DNA from: Parus major
Taxonomy: Eukaryota; Chordata; Aves; Passeriformes; Paridae
Direction of reading: 5' to 3'
NCBI RefSeq assembly: GCF_001522545.3
Contig: NC_031770.1
Span: forward strand, 11,852,620 to 11,916,619
DNA: 64,000 bases
The notes under the pieces are model-generated. The model was not told the DNA's origin and searched no databases. It worked only from the letters and a program-made list of their open reading frames with translations. Position 1 is the first letter of the stretch; each line of letters starts with the position of its first letter. Below, in pieces: positions 26,165 to 38,600 of the stretch. The translations under genes and the position numbers were made by a program.

Positions 26165-26463
26165 CCCCGTCTTCCTTCCTTTTATTTTTTTTCCTTTTCT
26201 TCATTCTTTGTCTCTCTTTTGCTCTGTCTTTCCCTTTATTGTACAGGGTTTGATGAAGATAAGCAAGACTTGTGCATCACAAATGGTGGAACTTCCCCCA
26301 ACCCCTCCAGCTTCCCACCCTACAACAATGCACAAGCCCACCTCATCCTGTACCTGCCCCCAGAAAGTGTTTGTCTCTTTTTGGAAAACCACGCAGTCTG
26401 ATGTGCTGGGGACTTCTGCAGTGCAGGAGCTGGGCTGGCTGGTTCTTCCCCCTTTCCTGAGGC
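26165..26463 (-). other. SYNDIG1: Predicted proximal 3' untranslated region of SYNDIG1
   Basis: Sequence after the stop codon on the minus strand. AATAAA hexamers (TTTATT on the plus strand) lie at 26235-26240 and 26181-26186. The second is followed on the transcript strand by a G/T-rich run at about 26149-26172, which suits a downstream polyadenylation element, so a cleavage site near 26165 is predicted. A longer 3'UTR using distal signals further left cannot be excluded. No transcript evidence is available here. Confidence 0.35.
26181..26186 (-). terminator. Candidate poly(A) signal for SYNDIG1
   Basis: Exact AATAAA on the minus strand, about 280 nt after the SYNDIG1 stop codon, with a G/T-rich stretch 10-35 nt downstream. 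It is preferred over the AATAAA at 26235-26240, whose downstream sequence is purine-rich rather than G/T-rich. Prediction from motif only. Confidence 0.35.
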
Positions 26464-26622
26464 TCATAGATGGTTGTTTTTTGACAGGTAGGCAATAAGA
26501 GCCACAGCTACCCCGACGTAGATGCCAGTTCCGATTGTGATGGACAGGACAGCCAGGAAGAGAGCTCGCCGGGAGCTGGAGCTTGCGTGGTGGAAATCCC
26601 CCTTGGCTACTGCTTTGTTTGT
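26464..26622 (-). CDS. SYNDIG1: SYNDIG1 terminal coding exon with stop codon
   Basis: The last coding exon is on the minus strand, 52 codons plus a TGA at 26466-26464. It is preceded by a good acceptor (TATCTCTTGCAG, above 26622). The peptide begins [20 protein letters not shown], passes through a long hydrophobic stretch and ends YLSKNNHL. The hydrophobic stretch, about residues 227-253 of the full protein, is the C-terminal membrane-spanning helix of the CD225/dispanin-type domain; the short tail after it is expected outside the cell or in the lumen. The phase-0 junction joins exactly to SHE of the previous exon. The open frame extends ten codons upstream of the acceptor, including an ATG at 26650-26652, but that is intron sequence. 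Compared with the mammalian protein from memory, the few differences are mild, for example a Val to Ile in the helix and His/Ser changes in the linker. Confidence 0.97.
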   Translation of the reverse strand, partial: TNKAVAKGDFHHASSSSRRALFLAVLSITIGTGIYVGVAVALIAYLSKNNHL

Positions 26623-29600
26623 CTGCAAGAGATACAACAACATCAATGCCATATATTTATTTGTTTACCTGGAAATAAAGATGTGACTCTAATTCCTTGG
26701 CTGAAGCAGGATCCTGGGATGTGACAGGTTAAACTGGTTGGCAATCAGATATTTTTTAGTCAAATGAGGTGATTTGCAGAATTGAGATGGTGATGGAACC
26801 AGCAGCATCTCAAAGGAGGGTGTCATTTTTATGGACCATGGTGTGGTACCAAGCAGGGACACCTGGCAGGCAGTCAGAGATCTGTCACCTACAAGACAGG
26901 TCTTGTATGAGCAAATCAGCTCCGTAAGTTCTGGGACAGACTTTGTTCCCTCATTACAACAAATGGGAATCCTCAACAGCCTAATTGTGTCTCCACAAAT
27001 GATCTGTTTGCTGGGACATTTTCTTCTTCAGTGCCATCTACTACTCTATTTTGTCTTTGGGTTTTTTGGTGGGTTTTGTTGGTTTTTTTGCTACTCTGAC
27101 CAGTTTGCAGCAGCCAAATGACAAGCTTACACACACACACACAAAAAAATAAGATCGGCCTTTCTGCCAATGACTTTATTAGGCGAACTGTCTCTTCTCA
27201 TCCATCAACCTAATTTTTTAAGCATAGTGCTTTATGAATTTTTCAGGCAGAAACAATATCAAACAATACAGGCGAGGCTGCAGGCTGGAGGGAGCTGTTT
27301 CAAAACATCAAGATAGAAATAACACAGGTTTGCACACCTGCTGTCATGTCCTTTGGTTTATGTGGGGAAGACATCCTGCTCACTTTGCAAAGCCTCTCAG
27401 CAGGGCAACCAAAGATTTCATGATCTTGTCTGGAACCACCAAAGTCTCGAAGATCCCTTCTTTAAAAAATGCCAGGGACTGTGCCATTGGGATCGTGTTA
27501 GGGTCTCTTAAAAAGTGTCGGCAAGGAAAGCAGAGAAAGCTTTAGAAAGAGCTGGTCCTTCACCTCCCCTCAGAGACTTTCCTCATGCACCTGCTGCCCA
27601 CCACAGAACCAGTCTTGGTTTGGAAGGTTCATGTTTACTGAAGCTAGACTGAGGTAAATGCCCAGTAATGAATATAACAGAACTTCTGGATAAACTGAAG
27701 TTCAGCCCTGGAAGATGAAGGGGGAAAGTTTAAAAATGATAGAACATTTTCAAACTGGCATTCCTGAAATGTCACTTTATGTAACAGAAAAATCTGCAAC
27801 ATTTGGGTTGACCTCTTTTAAATGAAACTTTGTAAAGTTTTAAACCAGCATTTCTTCACCTAAAAATAGATGGGAAGTCAAAGGGAAAAGAAACATTTGA
27901 CATTAGTCAAAATGTCAAATAATCTGAAAACTTGACAGTATATCTTGATTGCTTCAATAGATGAGGTTGGATTTACCAAAAATAATTAGTTGAAAGACCC
28001 AAAAGGATTCAGAAGGCTGATTTTTCAAATAATAGTAGTCCTTTTCCTGATCGAATCTTCAGCGCAGCAACAACCCTGCTCAAAATGAACCGGGCTTTTT
28101 CCCTTGATGAACTCTTTGAGGACAGCCCTGACCTTTGTGAAAGGATTGGATCTATGGTGAAAATCCAGTTTCTTGTTAAAATGTTCACCCAGCCAAAACC
28201 AGATGTCTTGTATTAGTCATGTGCTGCCATGAAGTTTTTGAATTATGCAGCTCCAGACATTATGATATAGAGTGATTTTTCTTGGGGAACACACCCGCGC
28301 CTTCACAGAAATTCCAGTTTCCAACAAATTACCTAATCTGAGTGCATTTTTTTTCCTCTTAACTTAATGCATATTTTGTGATTTAGGAAAATTAAATCCC
28401 TCTTACATGGAATTTAAACTGTAGACTGTATTAGTAAGGGCACACAGGAAGGACAATCTTACAGTTCTTCTTTATTCCAGTCAAAAAGAATTACATTGAG
28501 ATGGAGAAACCAACCACACAGAAACCAGTTTTCATCTGTGAAAGAGCAGTCTGAAAGAATTTGCTAAGTAATAAGAAAATTCTTTGATGCTATTTCCTAA
28601 TTAGCAAAACCCTCACATTACTACTCAATGTCATTATATGAAAATTACAGCATTTCTGCAGGTTTAAGCTAAAAGTATCTGGAAATACTTACCAAACAAA
28701 ATGCAGCTGAAGCCGAAAGTAATAGTTTAGAATCTAGCAAATCATGAACTGTTTTTCTTGATCTTTTTTTTTTTACAGGGATCAGCTCTTTGGTGGTTTT
28801 GATCACTTTGAGAAAGTCCCTTGTTTTTGGGATGAATTCAACCATCCCATTTCATGGTTGACACAAAGAAATTACTTCCTGCTGACTTTTCCATGGAAGA
28901 TGTCTGCGCTTTGGCAAAATCCATGGAGTCAAGAAATGTCTTATGTAGATCAGAGAGTCAAATCTCACCAATATGCACCACCTTTTCCATAGCTTTTTTT
29001 CTGCAACATCTGTTTCAGATAACAGTGTAGTCAGGACTGGTGCAAAAATGAAGACCCAAATGCTCTACCAACAGGAGTTTAATTCACTACAGACTCATCA
29101 AGCTACATGTCTCAATAACAAGTGTCTCAACTTTTTCTAACGTGCTTGAAAGTTGCTGCAAAAATTAGTGGTTTTCCTGATTAAAACTGTGTTTTCTGTG
29201 GAGTGTTATAGTGCTTCTGTCCACTCACTGCTTCCCTTCCCTGGCAAGGCTGTGGCTGGCAGCCAGACAATGAATGTAACATTTAATGCAGTCTTTGGAT
29301 AGGGGCAGGGACACAGGCTGTGATGAATGTTGGGTGCTATGAGGCTGAAAACAGGGATTTTTACAAATACCAGCCACCAAACAATCTTCTCTTTAGAGGC
29401 TTTGGAAGTAAGCCAGAAAGGTGAGAAAAAAGGAGGGGTGGGGGAAGAAGAGGTAAGGAGATCTGGAAGGATTATCTTCTTTTGTTTAACTAAAAAAATT
29501 AATGTCTTTTTAAGAAACACTTTCAAGGAACTTCCCTGGAGGTTGAAGCTGAGCTTCTGCAGACCATTTCCAGGGTGTCTCTGGGCTGCATGTTTTACTG

Positions 29601-32600
29601 GCCAAGAGAAGATGAATAATGTACCTCCAAGCTGCAAGGCTAAAACATTCTGCTGCATCCCACAGTGACTCATATATCATACTCTCAAAATACCTTTTGG
29701 TACACAGTATCTGGAAACAAGAAGCACACTGAGCACAATTATTAATCTTGCCTCATCTCCCTGAGGCTGGGGAGCAGGATTGGCTCCATGCAGGACACGA
29801 AGAGATTATCCCGACCCCTTTGGTCAGGTGGTGAAAGGATTTCTTTTCACTTCATGGGAACAAAGAGCCAGAAAGGCCAGGGATGCACAGGCTCCATGCA
29901 GCCACTGGCCAGATTCTGAGTTTTACTTCTTCAAGTGATATGCAAAAAAACTGGCACAGAATGAGGAGTAGCTCATACAAATGATGCTTCTGGTCCTGTA
30001 TCTTCTATCTTTCTTCTAGCCAAACTCTCTGTCTCTTCTTTTCAGCTTGCCTGAACTTGTACTTCTGCTGATCACCAATTTTTGGACAGTAATTCCACCT
30101 TCAGGCTTATGCAATTTATTTCCACTGATGGTGAGAAAAAGACTCCAGGGTCTTTGCTGAAGACGTGGATGGGTGAAGGGTGAAGTCAAGATCTGGCTCT
30201 GGACCTTGACAATGCCAGCAGGGGAGTGTCAGTCAGCTGGGGAAAGCATGGAGCTGACAGACACTCAGCACAGGGATTGGGACATGGCAGATTCATTTTG
30301 GTCCTGAGGAGAGCATCAAAGGGACTATGCAGTCCAACCAAACAGCTCCACAGGCAGAAATTAAGAGCTAAATAAAGGACAAATTGTTCTTTGCTCTTCC
30401 AGGCATTTGAAAATTCCATTATGCCCATGGTATAATGGAAAGTTCAGCCTGTGGTGGCAAAGAGCTCTTCCAGAAGTTTCTGCAATTTCTGCTGGAACGA
30501 TGGCCCAGGGAATGGACATGAACCTCAAACAGACCTTCTCCATCTGGAACTTACTGAGGAAACAATGGGGAGCTGGTGTCACCTGAAATGCAGGTACTTC
30601 CGAACAGATCCAAACAATTTAAGTCCCTTTGTAGTTTAATCTGACTCCCTTCATCCAGCTTTTCAAGTGGCATTTCCTGCATTGTGAGCATCTCCTTTTC
30701 CCTGCAATATCATGTTAACTTCCTGCCTTTACAATTTCCTGCCAGGATCCTGAACAGTAATGTGGCAGGTGAAAAGCAGTGGCCTGAGAAATGGTACTTC
30801 TGCTGCCACCAAAGAAAATGATGCTGTGCTTGTGGAAGGAGATATGCTGAGAACAATATTTATCTCTGGAAATCCATGAAAGGTTCAAGAGAATAGAGTG
30901 TGAATGGGGTGGATGAGGGTGCAAATGAAGACCAGCATGAGTCTGTCTTTTTTGCCTGTTCAACTTTCATATAATCTGGGTTTCAGCCATTAGACCATTT
31001 TGGTGTCAAAGTATTCTGCTGGAATTTGAAAACAAGGCATAGGCAAAGATATGATTCAGCCCCTGGCTGGTGCTGCCTGTGGCATTTGATTGTGTCTTTG
31101 AGTAGAGATAAAACTATAAATGTCCGAGTGAAAATTCAACACTTGGAAAAAGAGTACAATAATGGGAACAGCGGGCATAAAAGACCTGAATGAGCAGAAT
31201 GCAGAGAGATGTTTTTAGACAAGCTCCACAGTAACAGCTGTTCATTTGATTGCACTGGAGAGAATGAGACCTCAGCCTGAAATACAAAGGCAATTCTTTT
31301 TTCCTGGCATATACAGAAATTTGGATGTTTATGGTAAAGAAGATGATTTTGCCCTTCCACTTTGCTTCTAGCTCTCAAGCAGATGTTTTGTGATGAAAGA
31401 GAAGAAAATTTGGAAAAGATGACAGCTGGGAAGCCCAGTTTACACATACAAATTCAGAGACTTAAAAGTCCTTGCTGTTGTGCAAAGTTTTGCAAGTTAT
31501 TCACAATCTGTTATACACAAATATGCCTGAAGAAAGAAAGTCTCCTCTCTGTTTCACAAGGAAAAGCAGGGCTTTTAGAACCCTGTGATGACTTTGTTAG
31601 GGCTCTGCTGAAGGTCCTGCTAGAGGGAGGTTCTGGGGAAAGCTGCATTCATCTCTTTTTACCTCTAACTTGTTACTTAAGGTTTCTGTAGAGAGCAGAT
31701 TCTCTTTGTCCCGATCCAAACCTACTGCTCCTCCCTGCAGTATGTCCACAGTACCAAATGAGAGGGAACCAGCCCTGTCTTTTTACATTCATAACAGGTC
31801 TCTTCCCCCCAGCATGAGTCACACAGCACGGGAAAGGGTGGGGGATGCTGCTCACTGCTGCCAGAGAAGATCTCAGTCCTCGATCCTCACCTCCCACCCT
31901 TGGAACAGGCAAGACTGATGGGAGTTTCTGCCTTGGGCACCCTGAGCCACATTTTGGGGAAGAATAAGGTAAAGACAATAGGCATAGTTTTAAAAGTGTC
32001 TCTGGGCTGGTTTCTCCTCCTGACAGGAGGAGATTTGATCAGAGAATTAGTTCATCAGTTTCCTCACCCACAGGCGTCCCTCCAGAGCTGAAAACCAAAT
32101 CTCTGGGAATTATAAAGTCCCCCACCATATTAATGATTTTTGAGATAAGACTAAGAACTCTTGAGATGAGATTCACTCATTTGTTGATCACAGTAGCTTT
32201 CCCAGCTACTTGTTTTGGTATTACAACCACCCATGATACCCCTATGTGTAATCTGTATCACACTGTTTATCTACTCCCATTTTCATGTGTTGAGGACTTT
32301 CAGAACAGCACTTTCTGAACTGTAATTGGCAGAACTGTTTTCCTTAGGAGAGTTTGTTTTTTCCTAGTGCAAGTGGTGAGCACCACACCAGTTACATGGA
32401 ATTGTCCCTGCTGTTCCTGGGAATATCATTTGCCAAACCAGCCTGCAAAGCCTGCAATTCCTCTGGTCCTCATCAATGTGGTTTCATTTTTCTAGGAAGG
32501 AGATCCATCCCAAGCTATTTCCTGAGAAACATTTTGTGATTTGATATGTTAACTGTAAGGGTAAGAATTTATCAGGCACTGTGGACTCTGCAGCACCTGA

Positions 32601-33274
32601 CATTGAATGTGAGGTAACTTTTTCATCTCCCTTTCTGTTTACCTTGTATGAACTCAGCTTTTTGAAAGAGCCACCAAAGATCGAATGATGAAGATTATCT
32701 CTTTCATAGGAAAGCCTTTTCCCCATTTCCATTCTTCTACTTTCTCAAAGTCTGCAAAAAAACCCAGCAATGAGGAAAAGGAAAAAAAATGATCAGATTT
32801 TTTTTTTCTTGCATTACATTTTTTTTTCTTTAAAACTTAATCCTCTTTTCTCCCTCTCTCCTGAAGACATAAGTGATGCAACTGGCTTTAGCAGGCAAAC
32901 ACGAGTAGCTTCATGGCCAGAGGGGTGATTAACAGGGAACAATAACCATTCTCCATGGATTGTGTTGAGTGGGATATGAGAAAAAATGCCTGACAAACAA
33001 ATATTGAGAAAAAGTTGTTCATAGGTTCTCAGCACTTTTAATGCATCAGAAAAAAAAAATGCTAAGGACAAGGAGAGCCACAGTCTGTGAGTGTTTTAAC
33101 CATCTCTTCACTAGGCCAGAATGTTTAGTCAATATGCTTTATAACTGGAGAGAACACCAGATAATTAAGAGCTTGGTGATCCTGCACCAGGCAAACAACA
33201 ACAGGGTTATATCCCACTTAGACTCCTGTCTGAATTAACACTAGCAGGTCACCTTCAATTTCCCTGTGGCCAGG

Positions 33275-33811
33275 TGTAAGGACATAACACAGTTTCCTGT
33301 CTCCCAACACTCTCCAAGGCCACGAAAGGAACTTGCCATAAGATAAGTCACCACAGTGGCAACTTGAAATGAGCACAGGTGGCAGAAATTTGTCACAGGA
33401 AATTCCAGGCCTGAAGATGTATCTGATTAGGACAAAACTTCCCCCTGTGGCACGATGTCAGAAAGGAAGCAACTGCTGATCCACATATAGCTTTAAATGA
33501 TGGGAATGGCTTCTGTGCTCCGTGGATACACAGAACTGGGGAGGTGAAAAGGTGGAATCCCCTGAAAAACAACTCTCTGGGACCCTCCCCCCCACCAAGA
33601 AGGGTGAAGAAGGACCAACAGGATGCTTCTGGATCCACAGGTGGTGATTACCTTTCACCTGATCTCTCTCATCCCCTCATCTTTTCTATTTCTTTCTATC
33701 TCTCCACCTCATATTTACTATTAATTACAGTCTGTATTATTGACTTTGGCATGTGGTATTATTTACACATTCACTCCAGCAGGGGCATCTCTCACCCACT
33801 GGATCACAACA
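33275..33811 (+). mobile_element. Solo LTR of the same family, copy 2, inside SYNDIG1 intron
   Basis: A 537-bp segment from TGTAAGG to CACAACA, homologous to the LTR at 4992-5499 in the same orientation. Matching blocks are at 33336-33347, 33691-33711 and 33738-33757. Flanks are CCAGG (33270-33274) and CTAGG (33812-33816), a 4-of-5 match consistent with an aged 5-bp target duplication. The TATA-like site of copy 1 is mutated here. It lies antisense to SYNDIG1 and has no internal retroviral sequence attached. The two copies have diverged clearly, so these are old insertions. Confidence 0.78.
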
Positions 33812-34740
33812 CTAGGAAAAGCTGGAAATTTTCTCCAAAGGTCTGAGACCAAATTCTCCTTTGGATACAATGGAAGAATTGTTTTTTTCGAAGTGGCTAC
33901 AAAATGGGGCTCGAAAATCACATTGTTCCTGAGCTTGCAAGATCCTCTTGAGAGAATCTGTGTCTTTTACACACTTCTCACTGGAAAAATCCTGCAGGGA
34001 AAGGTAGAGGCTTCAGCAAACTCAGGCTTCTGCAAGGTATGTGGATTCCACTAAACTTTTATTTTAACATCAGTTAGAGAGAAATCTAAATCACAGGGTC
34101 ACTAGGACACATAAAGTGTCTGAACAGAATATTTTCTGGTTTAATTGTATTGCTTTAAGATGCAAATCAGTTTGCACTGAGCTTTTTGTATCAGCCAGCT
34201 CTGCAATACATCACTTTGCAGGGTATGAACAAGGCTCTTCTTCCTTGCAAAGACTTTGGTTTTGAAAAGGTGCAAGGAGCTTTACTAATGTGTGTCAAGA
34301 AGAAAGGGACTCAGTTAATCTGGATCTGGTGTTAGAAGGATGCACTTGACATAGTAGGAAACACTGAAGATAGATGATAATAGGAGAAAAATAAATAGCA
34401 GGAAGCCCTAAATTCAACTCCAGAAAACTCCTGATGGTTTAAAGTCCCCAGAGCAAGTAGGAAGTGCCAAAGACTTGGCACCACAAAGCCCAGTCCACAA
34501 AAAAGAGAGTAGGACCCCAGGAGCTCCAGTTCTTCTGTTTGTATCCACAGACAATCCCTAAGAGGAGCAGCACCTGCCTGCTCTCAGCATTTTCCTGCCT
34601 CCTGACCTTGGCTCCCAGCCAGACAACAGCAGCAAACCCAGCTGAATGTCAGAAAATCTGTGTTTCAGGTGTCTCAAAGCTCTGGGATTCCCTCTGAGCA
34701 GTGACAGAGGACAACCCTGGACAAAACTCTTTCCTTCTTG

Positions 34741-35210
34741 CAGACACTTAAGTGTTTGTTTTTTTAATTTAAAAAAAAAAATTAATGTGTTCTCTTTCTC
34801 TTCTGATGAAAATTATTAACAACTCCTTCCCATATAAAACAAAATATCTAGATTTTCTCAATTAATTTAATTGCATTAAAAATACAACTGTGACATTCCA
34901 GAAGATAAAAATGCAGAAGGAAAGTTTTAAAACTTTTAGAAGAGAAGTAAAGAAGAGAGATTTAATAATTTAATAACTAATAATTTAATAATTTTTAATT
35001 ATTTAATAAGTTAAAATAATTTAATATTTTAAATATTAAAAATTAATAATTGAATTGAATATTTTATAAATAATATTATTATAGTATTATAAGTATAATA
35101 TATATTAAATAAAAATAAATAAAAATATATTATACTATATGATTAGAAATAAATAATATTTTAATTAAAATATAAAAAAAATTTAAAAATTTTTTAAGTT
35201 TAACTCTACT
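34741..35210. repeat. AT-rich low-complexity tract
   Basis: Extremely AT-rich block inside the SYNDIG1 last intron with repeated TTTAATAATTTAATAA-type words, densest at 34960-35180. Confidence 0.85.
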
Positions 35211-35583
35211 GAAGAATAATCAGAGATAAAGGCAAGGGACTGAGATGAAAATTTTCATTTCTTTCTGACCAAAAGCAGAAAACACAGTAAAAAATATATT
35301 GAACACAAATGTATGCCATCAGAATCCTTTTATAATTATGGAAATTAATTTTTGAAGTTTCCATACAAAATTTTGAACTATATTTTGCTGCTCTGAGCTT
35401 TTCTGTGTTTATATAAATATATGTTAACTAAACCTTGCAGATGATAAGTTTCTTTACAATTGAAAAAAATGTTTGTTTTGTTCTGCTTGAACATGTATTG
35501 ATGTGGGATGATAAAATATTTCCAAAATATTTTAGGACACCTTCTGATACAATAAATTTCTCAAATAAACTCTTTTCTGAAAT

Positions 35584-35612
35584 TATATATATATGTGTGT
35601 GTGTGTGTATAC
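35584..35612. repeat. Compound (TA)n(TG)n repeat
   Basis: TA units pass directly into TG units, then TATACAAATACAC. Lies in the SYNDIG1 last intron. Confidence 0.9.
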
Positions 35613-38600
35613 AAATACACTAATATATATACAAATCAACAAAAATTTGGTACATAAATTCCTATTTGGATGATTCAGCATTCAATTTTTAATTGCTTTT
35701 CAGTAGTCATCATGTTTCTTCTGCATAGATGTGATCCTACCGAGGAATGATCTCCTCTTGATAGGGCTGGGAGGTTTAAGTGAATGAACCCCTGGAAAGA
35801 GATGTTCTGGACCTAGGGGATATTCTGTCTCTGCTGCTGCCTGCAGACTTGAGGATGTACTTTGGAAAACACAGAGCTGAGAAGGGAGACACTAAGGAAA
35901 TTATTCCTGTCCAGGATGCTCATTCTGTGGGGGAGACCTGGTAATTGCATTACTTAGTATGATCACTGCAGTACAAAGACAATATCTGGCATCCTTCCTG
36001 CCTAGTCTCCAAAACCATCCTTGGATGAGGAAAGAAAGAATTAGGAGAAAGAAATGGTGTCTGTAAACAGGCACCATACTCAGACACCCATCAGCATCTA
36101 CCAGCACCAGTAGCACTGGCTGAAGAAACTGGAGCACGTGTTCTGGAATCTCTGGATTCAACTCCATGCTCAGTCTAGGAAGATTCAACAAGATCCCATT
36201 TTTCACAATGGGAAAAGTTCACCAGCTGACCTGGAGCAATTAATTGTGATGCGTCACCACCACCGTTGGCATGGAAATGGAAAGTCTAACCTTGTGTTAA
36301 GCTGTCAGCACCCTGAAATTACTGCTCTGCCTTTTCTATGACTCAGCAACTGCAAGACAAGAACTCCATGTTCTCCAGCAGAAACACATCCCAGAGTTGT
36401 CATGCTGGCAGATACCAGCCCCAAATCTCTTGTAAACAAAAGCCCTCCCTCCTACAACTGCAGCACTTAGAGGCAGGCGCTGCTGGGTTTCAATGGGCAG
36501 GGTTTGCACGAGTGTGGGTGTCATTCAGGGAGATGTATCTCTTCCCCCACAGAAGAGCTGAGTTGTAGGTGTGCAGAAGACAGTCAGGTGTGCAGCTGCA
36601 AGGAGCCCAGCAGCATCAAGAGCCAGCCAGAAAGGCTTTGCCCATCCTTCCACTGCACAGTGAGCAGGGCAGAAAGCTGGTGATAGATAAATCAGGGCAG
36701 TTCTCCAGAAACAATGTTGAAGAATGAGTCACCTGCCCGAGTACAAAGAACAGCTTCTCCCAACTGTTTGTCTGCCTGCATCACAGGGAGACCAGAGAGA
36801 TCCCTCACTGCAGGGAAATAAGAAAAAGAGTAAATGAGGGAGCCTGGCACGTCTTGTAGCACAGAGCTGCTGGTTTAAGTTCCATGATTTCAAGAACATC
36901 CTGCTAATGTGCCTCCATTGTGCCTGAGTCAGCTTCTATTCTTGACTCCAGAAAGAAAGTAAACTGCCTTGAGGCACGGATCTCCAAGGATTCTCTAACT
37001 CCAATGCTCCTTTTGTCCAGCATCTCATGACAATCTCCAGAAATGCTCATGACATTGTTTTCTCCATGCAGCCTTGCTGCCTGGATCTCCTATTGCTGTA
37101 CTAAGAGAAAGAAATAGGATGCTGTAGTGCTGCACCACTTCCTACATTGGCACTCTGGGACCACTTCATTTTTGCTTCCCAGGGCCCCAAGTCAGAATAT
37201 TTGCTGCTTTGATCATAGCTGGTGGAAGAAAGCGGCCATCCCAGGGGTCTCTTCTCCCTTTAACAAACTGCTTCACAGGAGCTGAGTTTTTCCTCGGTGG
37301 AAACCCATTAGCACACAAACATAAGTCCTCATTGCCCAACAGGGAGAGCAGAGATTGCTAACAAGGATCTTTCTTCGTGCCTCTCAGTAGTCATCAACAA
37401 CCTGCTCAAGTTTTTTAATATAAATTTTTTCCAGTGTATAAAAACAAAACCACAAAGTCTGCTTCTTTTCTCTTTCCCTCCCATTCTTTTGTATACATAT
37501 AGGAAGTGTCTCCTCATCTGTGATTTAATTGGCTTGGATGTTTATGCCAAAAGAAATGAATAACAGGAATCAAGAGCTCTGCTCTGCAGCCTGTTGGCTT
37601 GTCTAGCAGCAGGTGGGTCAAGCCTGAGCAGCAGCTGCTGCAGCTCCCTGTGTGCAGGGCTGTTTGTCTGTGTCCCTGCCTGCACATCCTGCACTGAGGG
37701 GATGGCTGGGGAGAGGCAGGAATGCACAAACACATTCCCTGCGGGAGCGGCAGATCCATATGGTGCACTGTGTGAAGAGGGATAAAAGCCTCGGCGGGAC
37801 ACCCTGGATGAACAGAGGACTCATCCTGTCAAATGCAAACCTCGGGAATCAGGGCAGGCCCCCTCCTCAGGATTTTGCTTCTCGTTATCCAGTCCCTTTC
37901 TTTTAAGGTATGGGGAGCAGGGTCTACTACCCTGGGCATCTGGCAGGATGGCAGCATCTAGGAAGGAAATATCCTTCCACACCTAAGTGCCTTTATTTGG
38001 GCTGTCTCCTGTCCAAGATCACTCCATCACACACAGGCAGGAAAAGGAGTGCTTCACGTTTGCTTTTGCTTTTCCTGCAAAACCCAGCTGAAGACTCTCA
38101 TTCCTTGTTAAATACGGGATGTCACTTTTCCTGACAGTGATCACATGCCAAACTACCACACAGAAATGTCCATCTATCAGCTGAGACATATGAGTCATGG
38201 GCTTCACCTCAGCCTGGGCAAAGCTAGGAACCAGAGTGCCTTAGGATCTGACAGCTCCCAGGATACATATCTTGGATTTTCTTGTGCCAGGGTTTTCCCA
38301 GGACCTCAGCCAGCTGGGAACAGATGGAAGGGGCAGGCAATGCCAATCTGCTTTTAAAATCCGCCTCCTGTGTGGGTTCCTAAGTAAGAGCAGAGTAGTG
38401 AAGGAAGATCTGCTCTGCCTCTGGGGACCAATTTCTCAGAAGTTGTTCAGAGCGATTCTCACTTCTTGTGGAGATAAACAGACCCATCTGATTCGCTCAG
38501 TTGCAGTTTTACACAAAAGGCTATGGAATATGGTGGGCCCCATCCACAGGTGGCAGCAAGTCAAGCAAGGTGAGAGTCTGGATGCAAAGATATAAACATT

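Noticed and set aside
26106..26498. 130-codon plus-strand frame overlapping the end of SYNDIG1
   Set aside because: It is antisense to the last exon and 3'UTR and low in complexity. SYNDIG1 on the other strand explains the sequence.
26623..26652. Upstream ATG and ten extra codons before the terminal SYNDIG1 exon
   Set aside because: These codons lie in the intron, before a clear CTTGCAG acceptor; the known protein joins SHE directly to TNKAVAK.
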